Origin: Prevotellaceae bacterium
GTDB lineage: Bacteria > Bacteroidota > Bacteroidia > Bacteroidales > Bacteroidaceae
Assembly: GCA_030523505.1 (NCBI GenBank)
Contig: JAUNIK010000139.1
Coordinates: 1 to 7,048, forward strand
Direction of reading: 5' to 3'
DNA: 7,048 nt
A program made the position numbers and the translations under genes. Numbering within the stretch: position 1 is the first letter of the stretch; each line of letters begins with the position of its first letter. This document shows positions 1 through 7,043 of the stretch, in pieces. Under the pieces are notes generated by a model. That model searched no databases and was not told where the DNA came from. It saw only the letters and a program-made list of their open reading frames with translations.

Positions 1-18
1 CAATAGTCATCTATTTTA

Positions 19-50
19 TTTGGTAATTGTCGATAAAATACCTAATTTTG
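19..50 (+). promoter_or_regulatory. Bacteroidota-type sigma-70 (SigABfr-like) promoter of the efflux operon
   Basis: TTTG at 19-22 and TAATTTTG at 43-50 are separated by 20 bases. This matches the established Bacteroides/Prevotella promoter consensus of TTTG near -33 and TAnnTTTG near -7. Transcription would begin a few bases after position 50, roughly at 54-58, leaving a leader of only about 15 bases before the ATG at 71. The leader is A/T-rich and has no Shine-Dalgarno sequence, which is usual for this phylum. Any operator for the response regulator encoded downstream would probably lie left of the window, since only 18 bases precede the -33 box. Confidence 0.8.
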
Positions 51-70
51 CAGCGATTAAAATACAATTT

Positions 71-1435
71 ATGAGAAAACGATATTTTATGGCCGTATCG
101 ATACTGGCAGTGTCGATGACAGCAATGGCACAGACGGGAAAGGGAGGTACATGGACTCTCAATGACTGCCTGAACTATGCCATCAAAAACAACATTTCAC
201 TGCAGAAGCAGCAACTGAGCAGACTCTCGGCTGCGGAAGACATCAAACAGTCGCAGAAAGCACTCTTGCCTACTCTCAGTGCCAATACGTCTCAGATGAT
301 TGGTTGGAGACCTTGGATCAACGACCAAACCACCACAGTGGCTAACGGTACTATCGCCAACAAAATCAGTAAGACGTACTATAACGGCAGTTATGGGGTG
401 AACGCCAACTGGACTGTGTGGAACGGAAACAAGAACCACAACACCGTGAAGCTCAACAAACTGACGGAGCAGAAGGCGGAACTGGACTCTGTTACCACCG
501 CACTCCAACTGAAGGAGCAGATTGCCTCGCTGTACGTGCAGATACTGTATCTCACTGAGGCTATTGGTGTGAGTCGCCAGAGTCTAGAAACAAGTATTAA
601 GAACGAGGAAAGGGGAAAGACCATGATGGACGTGGGAAAAATGTCGAAGGCCGACCTCGCCCAACTCACTGCACAGAGAGCTCAGGACGAATATAACCTC
701 GTGAACGCGCAAAGCCAAATAGCAAATGCGAAAAAGGAACTCAAGCAACTGCTCGAACTGACAAACGTGGAGAGCTTTGAGATCTTTATCCCTAATGACA
801 TTGAGCAGGCCAACGACCAAAAGGCTCTTGAGACAATCCCTGCCCTCGCCGAGATATACCAAGCCGCAGTGACGACACGACCCGAGATTGCGTCGGCACA
901 ACTTGCCATCAAGAGCAGCGACGTGAGTCTTGCCATTGCCAAGGCGGGAAAGATGCCCACCATCGGCATCAACGGAAGTCTCGGAACTAGTTCGTCGTCG
1001 ATGAGCGACAGGGCATGGGGACAACAGATGAAAACCAACTTCGACGCGGGAGTGGGGGTATCGTTGAGTGTACCAATATTCGATGGAAGACAGACAAAAA
1101 CAGCGGTCAACAAGGCAGTAATACAAAGAAGACAAGCCGAACTCGACCTGCAGAACAACGAGAAGCAGCTGTGGAGCACCATTGAAGGCTACTGGATTGA
1201 CGCTACCACCAACCAGCAGAAATTCCGCTCGGCTGTGGCAAGCGTAGAGAGCCAACAGGCAAGCTACGACCTGCTGAGCGAACAGTTTAGTTTGGGACTG
1301 AAGAACATCGTGGAACTAATGACTGGCAAGACCAACCTGCTCAATGCGCAGCAGGAGAAGCTGCAGAGCAAATACATGACCATCCTCGATATCCAGATGC
1401 TCAAATTCTATGGCAACGCCAATACTGAATTATAA
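71..1435 (+). CDS. tolC: TolC-family outer-membrane efflux channel
   Basis: Encodes a 454-residue outer-membrane factor expected to trimerise into the exit duct of a tripartite exporter. The start at 71 gives a clean signal peptide: basic MRKR, a hydrophobic core, and a likely signal-peptidase I cut after AMA at residue 20. An in-frame TTG at 20 would lie upstream of the likely transcription start and was rejected. The mature protein opens with the family's typical TWTLNDCLNYAI stretch (about 27-38). Two outer-membrane-efflux repeats follow, roughly residues 29-245 and 265-450, each rich in long amphipathic helix. The second ends with GLKNIVELMTGKTNLLNAQ, the characteristic TolC-type helix signature. 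Length is normal for the family. The adaptor gene starts 43 bases downstream, with no terminator between. It is named by homology; the substrate is unknown. Confidence 0.93.
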   Translation: MRKRYFMAVSILAVSMTAMAQTGKGGTWTLNDCLNYAIKNNISLQKQQLSRLSAAEDIKQSQKALLPTLSANTSQMIGWRPWINDQTTTVANGTIANKISKTYYNGSYGVNANWTVWNGNKNHNTVKLNKLTEQKAELDSVTTALQLKEQIASLYVQILYLTEAIGVSRQSLETSIKNEERGKTMMDVGKMSKADLAQLTAQRAQDEYNLVNAQSQIANAKKELKQLLELTNVESFEIFIPNDIEQANDQKALETIPALAEIYQAAVTTRPEIASAQLAIKSSDVSLAIAKAGKMPTIGINGSLGTSSSSMSDRAWGQQMKTNFDAGVGVSLSVPIFDGRQTKTAVNKAVIQRRQAELDLQNNEKQLWSTIEGYWIDATTNQQKFRSAVASVESQQASYDLLSEQFSLGLKNIVELMTGKTNLLNAQQEKLQSKYMTILDIQMLKFYGNANTEL

Positions 1436-1478
1436 ATATTATCATCATCCAAAACATGAATTAAATATATAAAACAAC

Positions 1479-2666
1479 ATGAAAAAGATCAGCAAAATAT
1501 GGTTGGCCGCAGGTGCCATAATAGTGATAGCTATCATAGCATGGCTTATCTCTGGCGGCAAGAAGGAAAAGCAGGTTAGCTTCTCACTCGAAAAGGCAGC
1601 ACCTGCCAATATACAAATAGGTGTAACGGCTACGGGTACTATCGAACCCGTTACATCGGTGACTGTGGGTACTCAGGTGTCGGGTATCGTCAGCAGAATA
1701 TACGTTGATTACAACAGTGTGGTGAAGAAGGGACAGGTGATTGCCGAACTCGACAAAACCAACCTGACAAGTGAGCTCAACACGGCAAAGGCAAACTTGG
1801 CAAGCGCACAGAGCTCGCTGAATTACGAAACCGACAACTTCAATCGCTACAAGACTCTCTTCAGCAAGGGACTCGTGAGCGCGGATGAATATGAGTCGGC
1901 CAAACTATCTTATGACAAGGCAAGTCAGACTGTTGTGTCGCAAAAGGAACAACTCAGGAAGGCGGAAACCAACTTGGGATATGCCACTATCACCTCGCCC
2001 ATCGACGGCGTGGTGCTCTCAAAGGCTGTTGAGGAAGGACAGACAGTGGCTGCAAGTTTTAATACACCGGAACTCTTCTCTATTGCCAAGGACCTCAAGG
2101 ACATGCGAGTGATTGCCGACATCGACGAAGCTGACATCGGCGAGGTGAAGGAGGGCGAGCACGTCACATTTACCGTTGACGCATTCCCCAACGACACATT
2201 CAATGGAGTGGTGACTCAGGTGAGACAGGAGGCTACCACCACTAATAACGTGGTGACATACGAGGTGGTAATCAGTGCACCGAATGCCGACCTCAAACTC
2301 AAACCCGGACTCACTGCCAACGTGACTATCTACACTGCCGAGAAGAATAATGTTCTTAGCGTGCCAAGCAAGGCCCTGAGATTTACTCCTACGATGGAAA
2401 CTATCGGAAAGAAATACAAAATTCAGGATTGCCAGGGCAAGAACAAAGTGTGGACTATTGAGGGCAATGTACTCAAGGCGCACGCTGTGCAGATTGGTAT
2501 TTCCGACGGCTCGCACACTGAGATTATCTCAGGTATATCCAACGGAGCGCAAGTCATTACCGAACTGAAGGAGATTATGCCCGAAGGTGAGGATGAAGCA
2601 GCTGTGAATGGAGCTGAACGCAGTCCGTTTGCCCCAGGCCCTCCGGGAAGAAACAAGAAAAAATAA
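1479..2666 (+). CDS. macA: MacA-type periplasmic adaptor (membrane fusion protein) of a tripartite ABC exporter
   Basis: Encodes a 395-residue HlyD/RND-type adaptor that bridges the inner-membrane permease and the TolC-like channel. Residues 5-25 form one hydrophobic N-terminal anchor with no lipobox cysteine, as in E. coli MacA. Then come a first biotinyl-lipoyl half (about 55-92, including VGTQVSGIV and VVKKGQVIAELD), an alpha-helical hairpin (about 94-165, Ala/Gln/Leu-rich), the second lipoyl half (about 168-190, ITSPIDGVVLSKAVEEGQ), a beta-barrel (about 205-285, with the family-typical NNVVTYEVVI and LKPGLTANV) and a membrane-proximal domain to about 365. The C-terminus is a Pro/Gly/Lys-rich tail (SPFAPGPPGRNKKK), likely disordered. 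The start at 1479 follows an A/T-rich leader. The ATPase gene begins 12 bases after the stop. Assignment to MacA rather than an RND-pump adaptor rests on the sequence motifs and on the ABC genes next to it. Confidence 0.93.
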   Translation: MKKISKIWLAAGAIIVIAIIAWLISGGKKEKQVSFSLEKAAPANIQIGVTATGTIEPVTSVTVGTQVSGIVSRIYVDYNSVVKKGQVIAELDKTNLTSELNTAKANLASAQSSLNYETDNFNRYKTLFSKGLVSADEYESAKLSYDKASQTVVSQKEQLRKAETNLGYATITSPIDGVVLSKAVEEGQTVAASFNTPELFSIAKDLKDMRVIADIDEADIGEVKEGEHVTFTVDAFPNDTFNGVVTQVRQEATTTNNVVTYEVVISAPNADLKLKPGLTANVTIYTAEKNNVLSVPSKALRFTPTMETIGKKYKIQDCQGKNKVWTIEGNVLKAHAVQIGISDGSHTEIISGISNGAQVITELKEIMPEGEDEAAVNGAERSPFAPGPPGRNKKK

Positions 2667-2678
2667 ATTGTATCTATT

Positions 2679-3428
2679 ATGGAAAAGAAAGTTGTAATAG
2701 AGCTGCAGAATGTAAGGCGCAACTTTATGGTGGGAGACGAGGAAGTGCATGCCCTGCGCGGAGTGTCGTTCAAGATATACGAGGGCGAATTCGTCACTAT
2801 CATGGGTAAGTCGGGATCGGGAAAATCCACATTGCTCAACCAATTGGGATGCCTCGACACACCATCTAGCGGCGAATACATTCTCGACGGAGTGCCTGTG
2901 AGGTCGATGTCGAAATCTCAACGGGCTGTGCTGCGCAACCGCAAGATAGGATTCATATTCCAAAACTACAACCTCCTCGCCAAGACGACAAGCGTGGAGA
3001 ATGTTGAACTGCCACTGATGTACAACTCGGAGGTGTCGGCAGCCGAACGCCATCAAAGGGCAATCGAGGCTCTCGAGGCTGTGGGGTTGGGCGACCGTCT
3101 TTACCACAAGTCCAACCAAATGTCGGGAGGACAGATGCAGCGAGTGGCAATAGCACGCGCCTTGGTGAACAATCCCGCTGTGATTCTTGCCGACGAGGCT
3201 ACCGGTAACCTCGACACGCGCACATCATTCGAGATCCTGGTATTGTTCCAAAAGCTTCATGCCGAGGGACGTACTATCATCTTTGTGACTCACAATCCTG
3301 ACATCGCCAACTATTCGAGCCGCAATATCATGCTGCGCGACGGAAAGGTGATAAGCGACGAGGTAAACAATAATATTCAGTCGGCTGCCGAAGGACTGGC
3401 CGCACTGCCTGTAAACACTGATGAATAA
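2679..3428 (+). CDS. macB: ABC transporter ATPase subunit, MacB/LolD type
   Basis: Encodes a 249-residue nucleotide-binding subunit that should dimerise on the cytoplasmic face and drive the neighbouring permease. All catalytic elements are intact: Walker [10 protein letters not shown] (43-51), Q-loop Q95 in [12 protein letters not shown] signature [15 protein letters not shown] (148-162), Walker B VILADE (168-173) with catalytic E173, D-loop GNLD (176-179) and H-loop H205 in FVTH. The spacing and the [14 protein letters not shown] and [16 protein letters not shown] stretches are typical of the MacB/LolD/FtsE branch that powers mechanotransmission-type permeases. In E. coli MacB this domain is fused to the membrane domain; here it is a separate gene, common in Bacteroidota. 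Residues 230-249 are a poorly conserved tail. Only 5 bases separate it from the permease gene, so the two are very likely made together. Confidence 0.93.
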   Translation: MEKKVVIELQNVRRNFMVGDEEVHALRGVSFKIYEGEFVTIMGKSGSGKSTLLNQLGCLDTPSSGEYILDGVPVRSMSKSQRAVLRNRKIGFIFQNYNLLAKTTSVENVELPLMYNSEVSAAERHQRAIEALEAVGLGDRLYHKSNQMSGGQMQRVAIARALVNNPAVILADEATGNLDTRTSFEILVLFQKLHAEGRTIIFVTHNPDIANYSSRNIMLRDGKVISDEVNNNIQSAAEGLAALPVNTDE

Positions 3429-3433
3429 GTAAT

Positions 3434-4672
3434 ATGAATTATACAAATTTATTTAAGATAGCGCTAAGGGCAATTGCTGCCAACAAGACTCGCTCGTTCC
3501 TGACGGCTCTCGGCATCATCATTGGTATTGCATCGGTAATCACCATGCTTGCCGTGGGTCAGGGTACCAAACTGAGTATTCAAGCAAATATTGCCGAGAT
3601 GGGGTCGAACATGATTATGATTGGCCCGGGTGCTGACAGACGTGGAGGCGTGAGACAGGATGCCTCGTCGATGGAGACACTCAAACTCACCGACTACGAG
3701 GCGATAAAAGATGAATGTACATTTATCTCTGCCATCAGTCCTACTGTGACCAAGAGCGGACAGTTTATATATGGCAATGAAAACGCTCCTTCCACTATCT
3801 ACGGAGTTAATCCCGACTATCTCAGCATCCGACAAATAAGTGTTTCGGACGGTGAGATGTTTACCGACAACGACATCAAGAGCAGTGCCAAGGTGTGCAT
3901 TCTCGGACAGACGGTTGTTGACAACCTCTTCCCCGACGGCAGCGACCCCATCGGCAAGGTGGTGAGATTCAACTCAATACCATTCCGGGTTATCGGTGTG
4001 CTGAAAAAGAAGGGATATAACTCAATGGGCATGGACCAGGACGACCTCGTGCTCGCTCCTTATACGGCTGTCATGAAGCGTATTCTTGCACAGACATACC
4101 TTGGAGGTATTCAGTGCTCGGCTATCACCGAGGGGGTGACTGACAAGGCTATCGAACAGATTACCACTATCCTCAGACGCAACCACAAGCTAAAGGATGC
4201 TACAGAAACATCACCTGCTGACGATGATGACTTCAATATACGCTCGCAGGAAGAACTGGCATCGATGATGACTTCCACCACCAACATGCTCACCATACTG
4301 CTGGGCTGCGTAGCTGGCATCTCACTGATTGTGGGCGGTATCGGTATCATGAACATCATGTATGTCAGCGTCACTGAGCGCACACGTGAGATTGGTCTGA
4401 GAATGAGTGTCGGAGCAAGAGGTGTGGATATTCTTAACCAATTCCTCATCGAGGCCATAATGCTTAGCGTGACTGGCGGTATCATCGGGGTGTTGTTGGG
4501 AATAGGTGCATCTTATGCCATCAAGGGCTTTGCACACTGGCCCATCTCCATCGAACCATGGACTATCGTGATGAGTTTTGCTGTGTGTACATTCACTGGT
4601 GTATTCTTCGGTTGGTATCCCGCCAAGAAGGCTGCCCAACTCGACCCGATTGAAGCATTGAGATATGAATAG
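3434..4672 (+). CDS. macB: MacB/FtsX-type ABC permease with large periplasmic domain
   Basis: Encodes the 412-residue membrane subunit of the exporter. The first membrane helix lies at about 22-43 after the typical RAIAANKTRSFLTALGIIIG start. A periplasmic MacB_PCD region follows (about 44-280), including the family-like sequence around MGSNMIMIGPG. Three more helices (about 284-308, 338-364 and 374-396) form the FtsX domain. Conserved signatures include GGIGIMNIMYVSVTERTREIG between helices 2 and 3 and the C-terminal GWYPAKKAAQLDPIEALRYE. This four-helix layout is that of mechanotransmission transporters, which usually expel substrate from the periplasm through TolC instead of carrying it across the inner membrane. 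Known MacB relatives handle macrolides, peptides, siderophores or lipoproteins; nothing here picks one. The histidine kinase gene starts 3 bases after the stop. Confidence 0.93.
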   Translation: MNYTNLFKIALRAIAANKTRSFLTALGIIIGIASVITMLAVGQGTKLSIQANIAEMGSNMIMIGPGADRRGGVRQDASSMETLKLTDYEAIKDECTFISAISPTVTKSGQFIYGNENAPSTIYGVNPDYLSIRQISVSDGEMFTDNDIKSSAKVCILGQTVVDNLFPDGSDPIGKVVRFNSIPFRVIGVLKKKGYNSMGMDQDDLVLAPYTAVMKRILAQTYLGGIQCSAITEGVTDKAIEQITTILRRNHKLKDATETSPADDDDFNIRSQEELASMMTSTTNMLTILLGCVAGISLIVGGIGIMNIMYVSVTERTREIGLRMSVGARGVDILNQFLIEAIMLSVTGGIIGVLLGIGASYAIKGFAHWPISIEPWTIVMSFAVCTFTGVFFGWYPAKKAAQLDPIEALRYE

Positions 4673-4675
4673 AAT

Positions 4676-5782
4676 ATGAACAGAAAATCATACATATTAC
4701 TACATGTAGCAGGGTGGTTGGCATTTTTTTGCTCACCACTCATGTATATCGACCATTCATCGAATTTCAACATATTAAGATATTTGTTTTTCAGCATGAT
4801 GCCTTTTGTGCTGATGGTCGTATTCTATATCAATTACTTATGGTTGGTGCCGCGGTATTATATCCGCGGCAACCGACCACGATTCTATTTGATAAACATA
4901 ATATCATTCTTCGTCCTAATAGCGTTTCTCCACTTGTGGATGGACTTAGGGCATGTGTTATTCAATCCCCCAAGCCCACGTAAACATGCCGTTGACTTTG
5001 TGGAACAACACAAGGCTCTCTTCTTCTCCATTCGCGACATCTTCAATATGACGATTTCTGCTGCCATGGCCACAATGATGCGCTTGGCTGAAAAATGGCA
5101 CAAGTCGGAATTGGCACGTCAAGAAGCTGATAAAGAAAGAACCAAGGCGGAGCTCAGCAACCTGCGCTCACAAATCAAACCGCATTTCATGCTCAACACG
5201 CTCAACAATATATATGCCCTGACAGCTTTCTCACCTGAAAGGGCACAAAAGGCGATTGAGCAGTTGAGTGTCTTGTTGCGACATATTTTGTACGAGAATG
5301 AGCAATCTGAGATTTCCATTAAAGACGAAATTGAGTTCATCAGCAATTATATCAGTCTCATGCAATTAAGGGTGACAAATAATGTGAAAGTCAACTTTGT
5401 CACTAACATCCAGGAAGGATGCAACGCTATGATAGCACCGATGATATTCATATCACTCGTCGAGAATGCTTTCAAACATGGGATTAGTCCTACAAAACCC
5501 AGCTTTATTGATATTTCAGTTACAGCTGACAATGACACCATCAACTGCAATATCATTAATAGCAACTTCCCAAAATATGCTGATGACAAGAGTGGACATG
5601 GAATAGGACTCAAACAGGTGACCAAAAGACTTGAACTGGCATATAGCGGACGATATAAATGGGTGAAAGGCGTATCTGAAGATGGCATGACCTACTCTTC
5701 GAAAATTGAGATTTTATATAAAAATAATATTAACCATCAAAAAAAACTATTGTATTATGACACTAAACTGTGCAATCATTGA
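4676..5782 (+). CDS. LytS/YehU-type sensor histidine kinase
   Basis: Encodes a 368-residue membrane histidine kinase of the His_kinase (PF06580-like) plus HATPase_c class. Four hydrophobic segments (about 8-25, 33-56, 70-92, 116-137) fit the positive-inside rule, leaving extracytoplasmic loops of only about 7 and 23 residues and hence no evident sensor domain. A charged, probably coiled-coil linker (138-165) leads to the phosphoacceptor motif QIKPHFMLNTLNNI with H170; the usual form is QINPHFLFNTLN, so two hydrophobic positions differ. The ATP-binding domain has the N-box LVENAFKHG (N264) and G-box GHGIGLKQVTKRLEL (307-321). The domain ends near residue 349. The last 19 residues form a tail whose coding sequence runs into the response regulator gene, overlapping it by 26 bases. 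The partner is almost certainly that regulator. The stimulus is unknown; envelope stress or transporter activity is inferred from context. Confidence 0.92.
   Translation: MNRKSYILLHVAGWLAFFCSPLMYIDHSSNFNILRYLFFSMMPFVLMVVFYINYLWLVPRYYIRGNRPRFYLINIISFFVLIAFLHLWMDLGHVLFNPPSPRKHAVDFVEQHKALFFSIRDIFNMTISAAMATMMRLAEKWHKSELARQEADKERTKAELSNLRSQIKPHFMLNTLNNIYALTAFSPERAQKAIEQLSVLLRHILYENEQSEISIKDEIEFISNYISLMQLRVTNNVKVNFVTNIQEGCNAMIAPMIFISLVENAFKHGISPTKPSFIDISVTADNDTINCNIINSNFPKYADDKSGHGIGLKQVTKRLELAYSGRYKWVKGVSEDGMTYSSKIEILYKNNINHQKKLLYYDTKLCNH
4841..4879 (+). repeat. Long GC-rich inverted repeat (hairpin) inside the kinase gene
   Basis: The arms at 4841-4855 (TGGTTGGTGCCGCGG) and 4864-4879 (CCGCGGCAACCGACCA) pair over 15 positions, with one T·G wobble and one bulged A on the 3' arm. 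They surround an 8-base A/T-only loop (TATTATAT). The innermost seven pairs are all G-C, and CCGCGG occurs in both arms. It encodes residues of the cytoplasmic loop between helices 2 and 3 of the kinase. No U-tract follows, so it does not look like a standard intrinsic terminator. The pairing is seen directly; a role is not shown. Confidence 0.7.
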
Positions 5783-6467
5783 TGACGAACCATTGGCATT
5801 GGAAATGATGTCAGACTATGTTCAAAAAACTCCGTTTCTCACATTGACCGGGGCTTATAACAGTGCTGTACAAGCCATCAAGACCATAAGGGAAAATCCG
5901 GTCGATCTGCTTTTCCTCGACATACAAATGCCTGAACTCAGCGGTCTGGAATTTGCCAAGGTGCTGCCTAAACGTACCAAGGTTGTGTTAACTACCGCAT
6001 TCCCACAATATGCCGTTGAGGGCTATGAGGTCGAGGCTTTTGCATACATACTGAAACCTATCAGCTACGAAGCATTCCTGAAGGTGGCAAAGAGAGCATA
6101 CGACTGGTTCTCACAATCGGAGAAGTCTAAGAATTATGCCAAAGACAGGTTTATTTTCGTGAAAAGCGACTATAAATTGGTGAGAATCGATCTCGATGAC
6201 ATCCTCTTTATTGAGGGCCTGAAGGACTATGTAAGAATATATACCGAAAATGGTGACAAGATAATGTCGCTCATGAACATGAAGACATTAGAGGATTTCC
6301 TGCCGAAACCAGAATTTCTCCGCTCTCATCGTTCGTATATAGTTCACATGAACAAGGTAAAATGCCTCGACCGTTTTAGAATGAATATCGGAGAAAACTA
6401 TATACCGGTTTCGGAAAGCTATAAGGATGTCATTATGGCTTATCTCGACAATCACACTATCTGTTAG
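5757..6467 (+). CDS. LytTR-family response regulator
   Basis: Encodes a 236-residue transcription regulator of the AlgR/AgrA/LytR type. The receiver domain (about 3-120) keeps its active site: acidic pair D9-D10 in IIDDEP, phosphoacceptor D55 in LLFLDIQMPELSG, switch T80, aromatic Y97 and K100 in LKPIS. The DNA-binding LytTR domain spans about 130-232 and shows the family pattern FVKSDYKLVRIDLDDILFIE, YVRIYT and FLRSHRSYIVHMNKV. The ATG at 5757 places IIDDEP at the usual distance from the N-terminus. An in-frame TTG at 5706 would add 17 residues with no domain role and was rejected. The gene starts inside the end of the kinase gene, which suggests translational coupling. It likely regulates the whole operon from the promoter at the left edge; that is inference, as no binding site was identified. 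Confidence 0.93.
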   Translation: MTLNCAIIDDEPLALEMMSDYVQKTPFLTLTGAYNSAVQAIKTIRENPVDLLFLDIQMPELSGLEFAKVLPKRTKVVLTTAFPQYAVEGYEVEAFAYILKPISYEAFLKVAKRAYDWFSQSEKSKNYAKDRFIFVKSDYKLVRIDLDDILFIEGLKDYVRIYTENGDKIMSLMNMKTLEDFLPKPEFLRSHRSYIVHMNKVKCLDRFRMNIGENYIPVSESYKDVIMAYLDNHTIC

Positions 6468-6490
6468 ATAATAACAACGACAGAAAAGAT

Positions 6491-6528
6491 AAAAGCCGTT
6501 CTGCCTAATAATAGACAGGACGGCTTTT
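6491..6528. terminator. Shared intrinsic terminator between convergent genes
   Basis: AAAAGCCGTTCTG (6491-6503) pairs with CAGGACGGCTTTT (6516-6528) over 13 positions, with one T·G wobble on the plus strand. A C/A mismatch and three further pairs (CTA/TAG) then close an ATAA tetraloop. Transcripts of either strand end the hairpin with a run of U. It lies 23 bases after the response regulator stop and 8 bases beyond the minus-strand gene's stop at 6537, so it probably ends both transcripts. On the minus strand the wobble becomes a C/A mismatch, but a second T-run (CTTTTATCTTTT) follows. Confidence 0.88.
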
Positions 6529-6536
6529 CATTAATA

Positions 6537-6977
6537 TCAACCTCTCAATTTCGCCATTACCTTATTGTAATAACGCTGAGTACGTTTCACACTGTAATTA
6601 TTACCGCCGTTCCAGGATCTGATGGCCTTTTCAACATTATTTTTCGGGTTGAAATGAGCCTGGTACAGAAGGAACATCTCCTTGGATTTCTGCACGCTAA
6701 ATCTATCCTGCATTGTGAAGCGTTTCTTACTCTTTCTCTTTTTAAGAATGTTGTTACATTCTCTAACAAGTATTGGGGTGATCTGCATGGCTCCACAGGA
6801 ATTTCCACTCACTGCTTTCGCATCTCCCCTACTTTCCACATGTATGATGGCTTCCATCACTGGGTTCCAGTCATAACCAGAAGAAGTTGTCGATCTCGCA
6901 TCACCAGCCAAAGCTGAGAGGGGCGCAATAATTGTTATTAAACAAATTAAACATACAATCTTCAATACCTTAATCAT
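6537..6977 (-). CDS. Small exported lytic-transglycosylase-like (SLT domain) protein
   Basis: Encodes 146 residues resembling family-1 soluble lytic transglycosylases, which cleave peptidoglycan glycan strands with formation of 1,6-anhydro-muramyl ends. A signal peptide covers about 1-24 (MIKVLK, a hydrophobic core, then SALA before G25), with no lipobox cysteine. The SLT motifs appear in order: AIIHVESRG (43-51) with putative catalytic E48, AVSGNSCGAMQITP (55-68) matching the family's GLMQ block, AIRSWNGG (118-125) matching the usual AYNAG block, and RYYNKVM near the end. The size suits compact IagB/VirB1-like enzymes more than Slt70. Mature-region cysteines C61 and C74 flank the GAMQ block and could form a disulfide. 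It is convergent with the efflux operon and has its own leader, so it is probably unrelated in regulation. Activity is inferred from motifs only. Confidence 0.82.
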   Translation of the reverse strand: MIKVLKIVCLICLITIIAPLSALAGDARSTTSSGYDWNPVMEAIIHVESRGDAKAVSGNSCGAMQITPILVRECNNILKKRKSKKRFTMQDRFSVQKSKEMFLLYQAHFNPKNNVEKAIRSWNGGNNYSVKRTQRYYNKVMAKLRG

Positions 6978-6996
6978 AAAATATCTGTTTTAAGTA

Positions 6997-7027
6997 TGAC
7001 AGTCCCAACACGGGATATTTATGTCAC
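6997..7027 (-). promoter_or_regulatory. Structured 5' leader hairpin upstream of the transglycosylase gene
   Basis: Read on the minus strand, TGACA (7026-7022) pairs with TGTCA (7001-6997), extendable by a G·U pair. Nested inside, TCCC (7015-7012) pairs with GGGA (7006-7003) around a GTGTT loop. A 6-base asymmetric side (TAAATA) faces a single C. The hairpin ends about 19 bases before the ATG at 6977. The leader also holds CACC (7043-7040), which can pair with GGTG (7028-7025) and would compete with the outer stem. No known riboswitch class was recognised. Confidence 0.5.
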
Positions 7028-7043
7028 CTATTATTAACGGGTG

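Noticed and set aside
1..45. LytTR operator repeats near the operon promoter
   Set aside because: No convincing pair of direct repeats is present in the few bases upstream; the likely site is outside the window.
20..70. Upstream TTG start that would add 17 residues to the TolC-like protein
   Set aside because: It overlaps the promoter and lies before the likely transcription start; starting at the ATG at 71 yields a proper signal peptide.
584..1255. Long antisense open frames within the TolC-like gene (223 and 166 codons)
   Set aside because: They are shadows of a well-supported gene, cysteine/serine/leucine-rich with no recognisable domain, and no promoter or start context supports them.
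1456..1464. Two-codon mini-frame (ATG AAT TAA) in the gap before the adaptor gene
   Set aside because: It is too short to judge and is expected by chance in an A/T-rich gap; no attenuator-like structure is visible around it.
2019..3119. Antisense open frames across the adaptor and ATPase genes
   Set aside because: They lie opposite proteins with intact family motifs, and their translations show no recognisable domain.
5706..5756. Upstream TTG start for the response regulator
   Set aside because: The added residues are low-complexity and lie outside the receiver domain; the ATG at 5757 fits the family's normal N-terminus.
6654..6917. Plus-strand open frames (87 and 64 codons) opposite the transglycosylase gene
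   Set aside because: The minus-strand frame has a signal peptide and ordered SLT motifs; the plus-strand frames have neither and lie downstream of the terminator.
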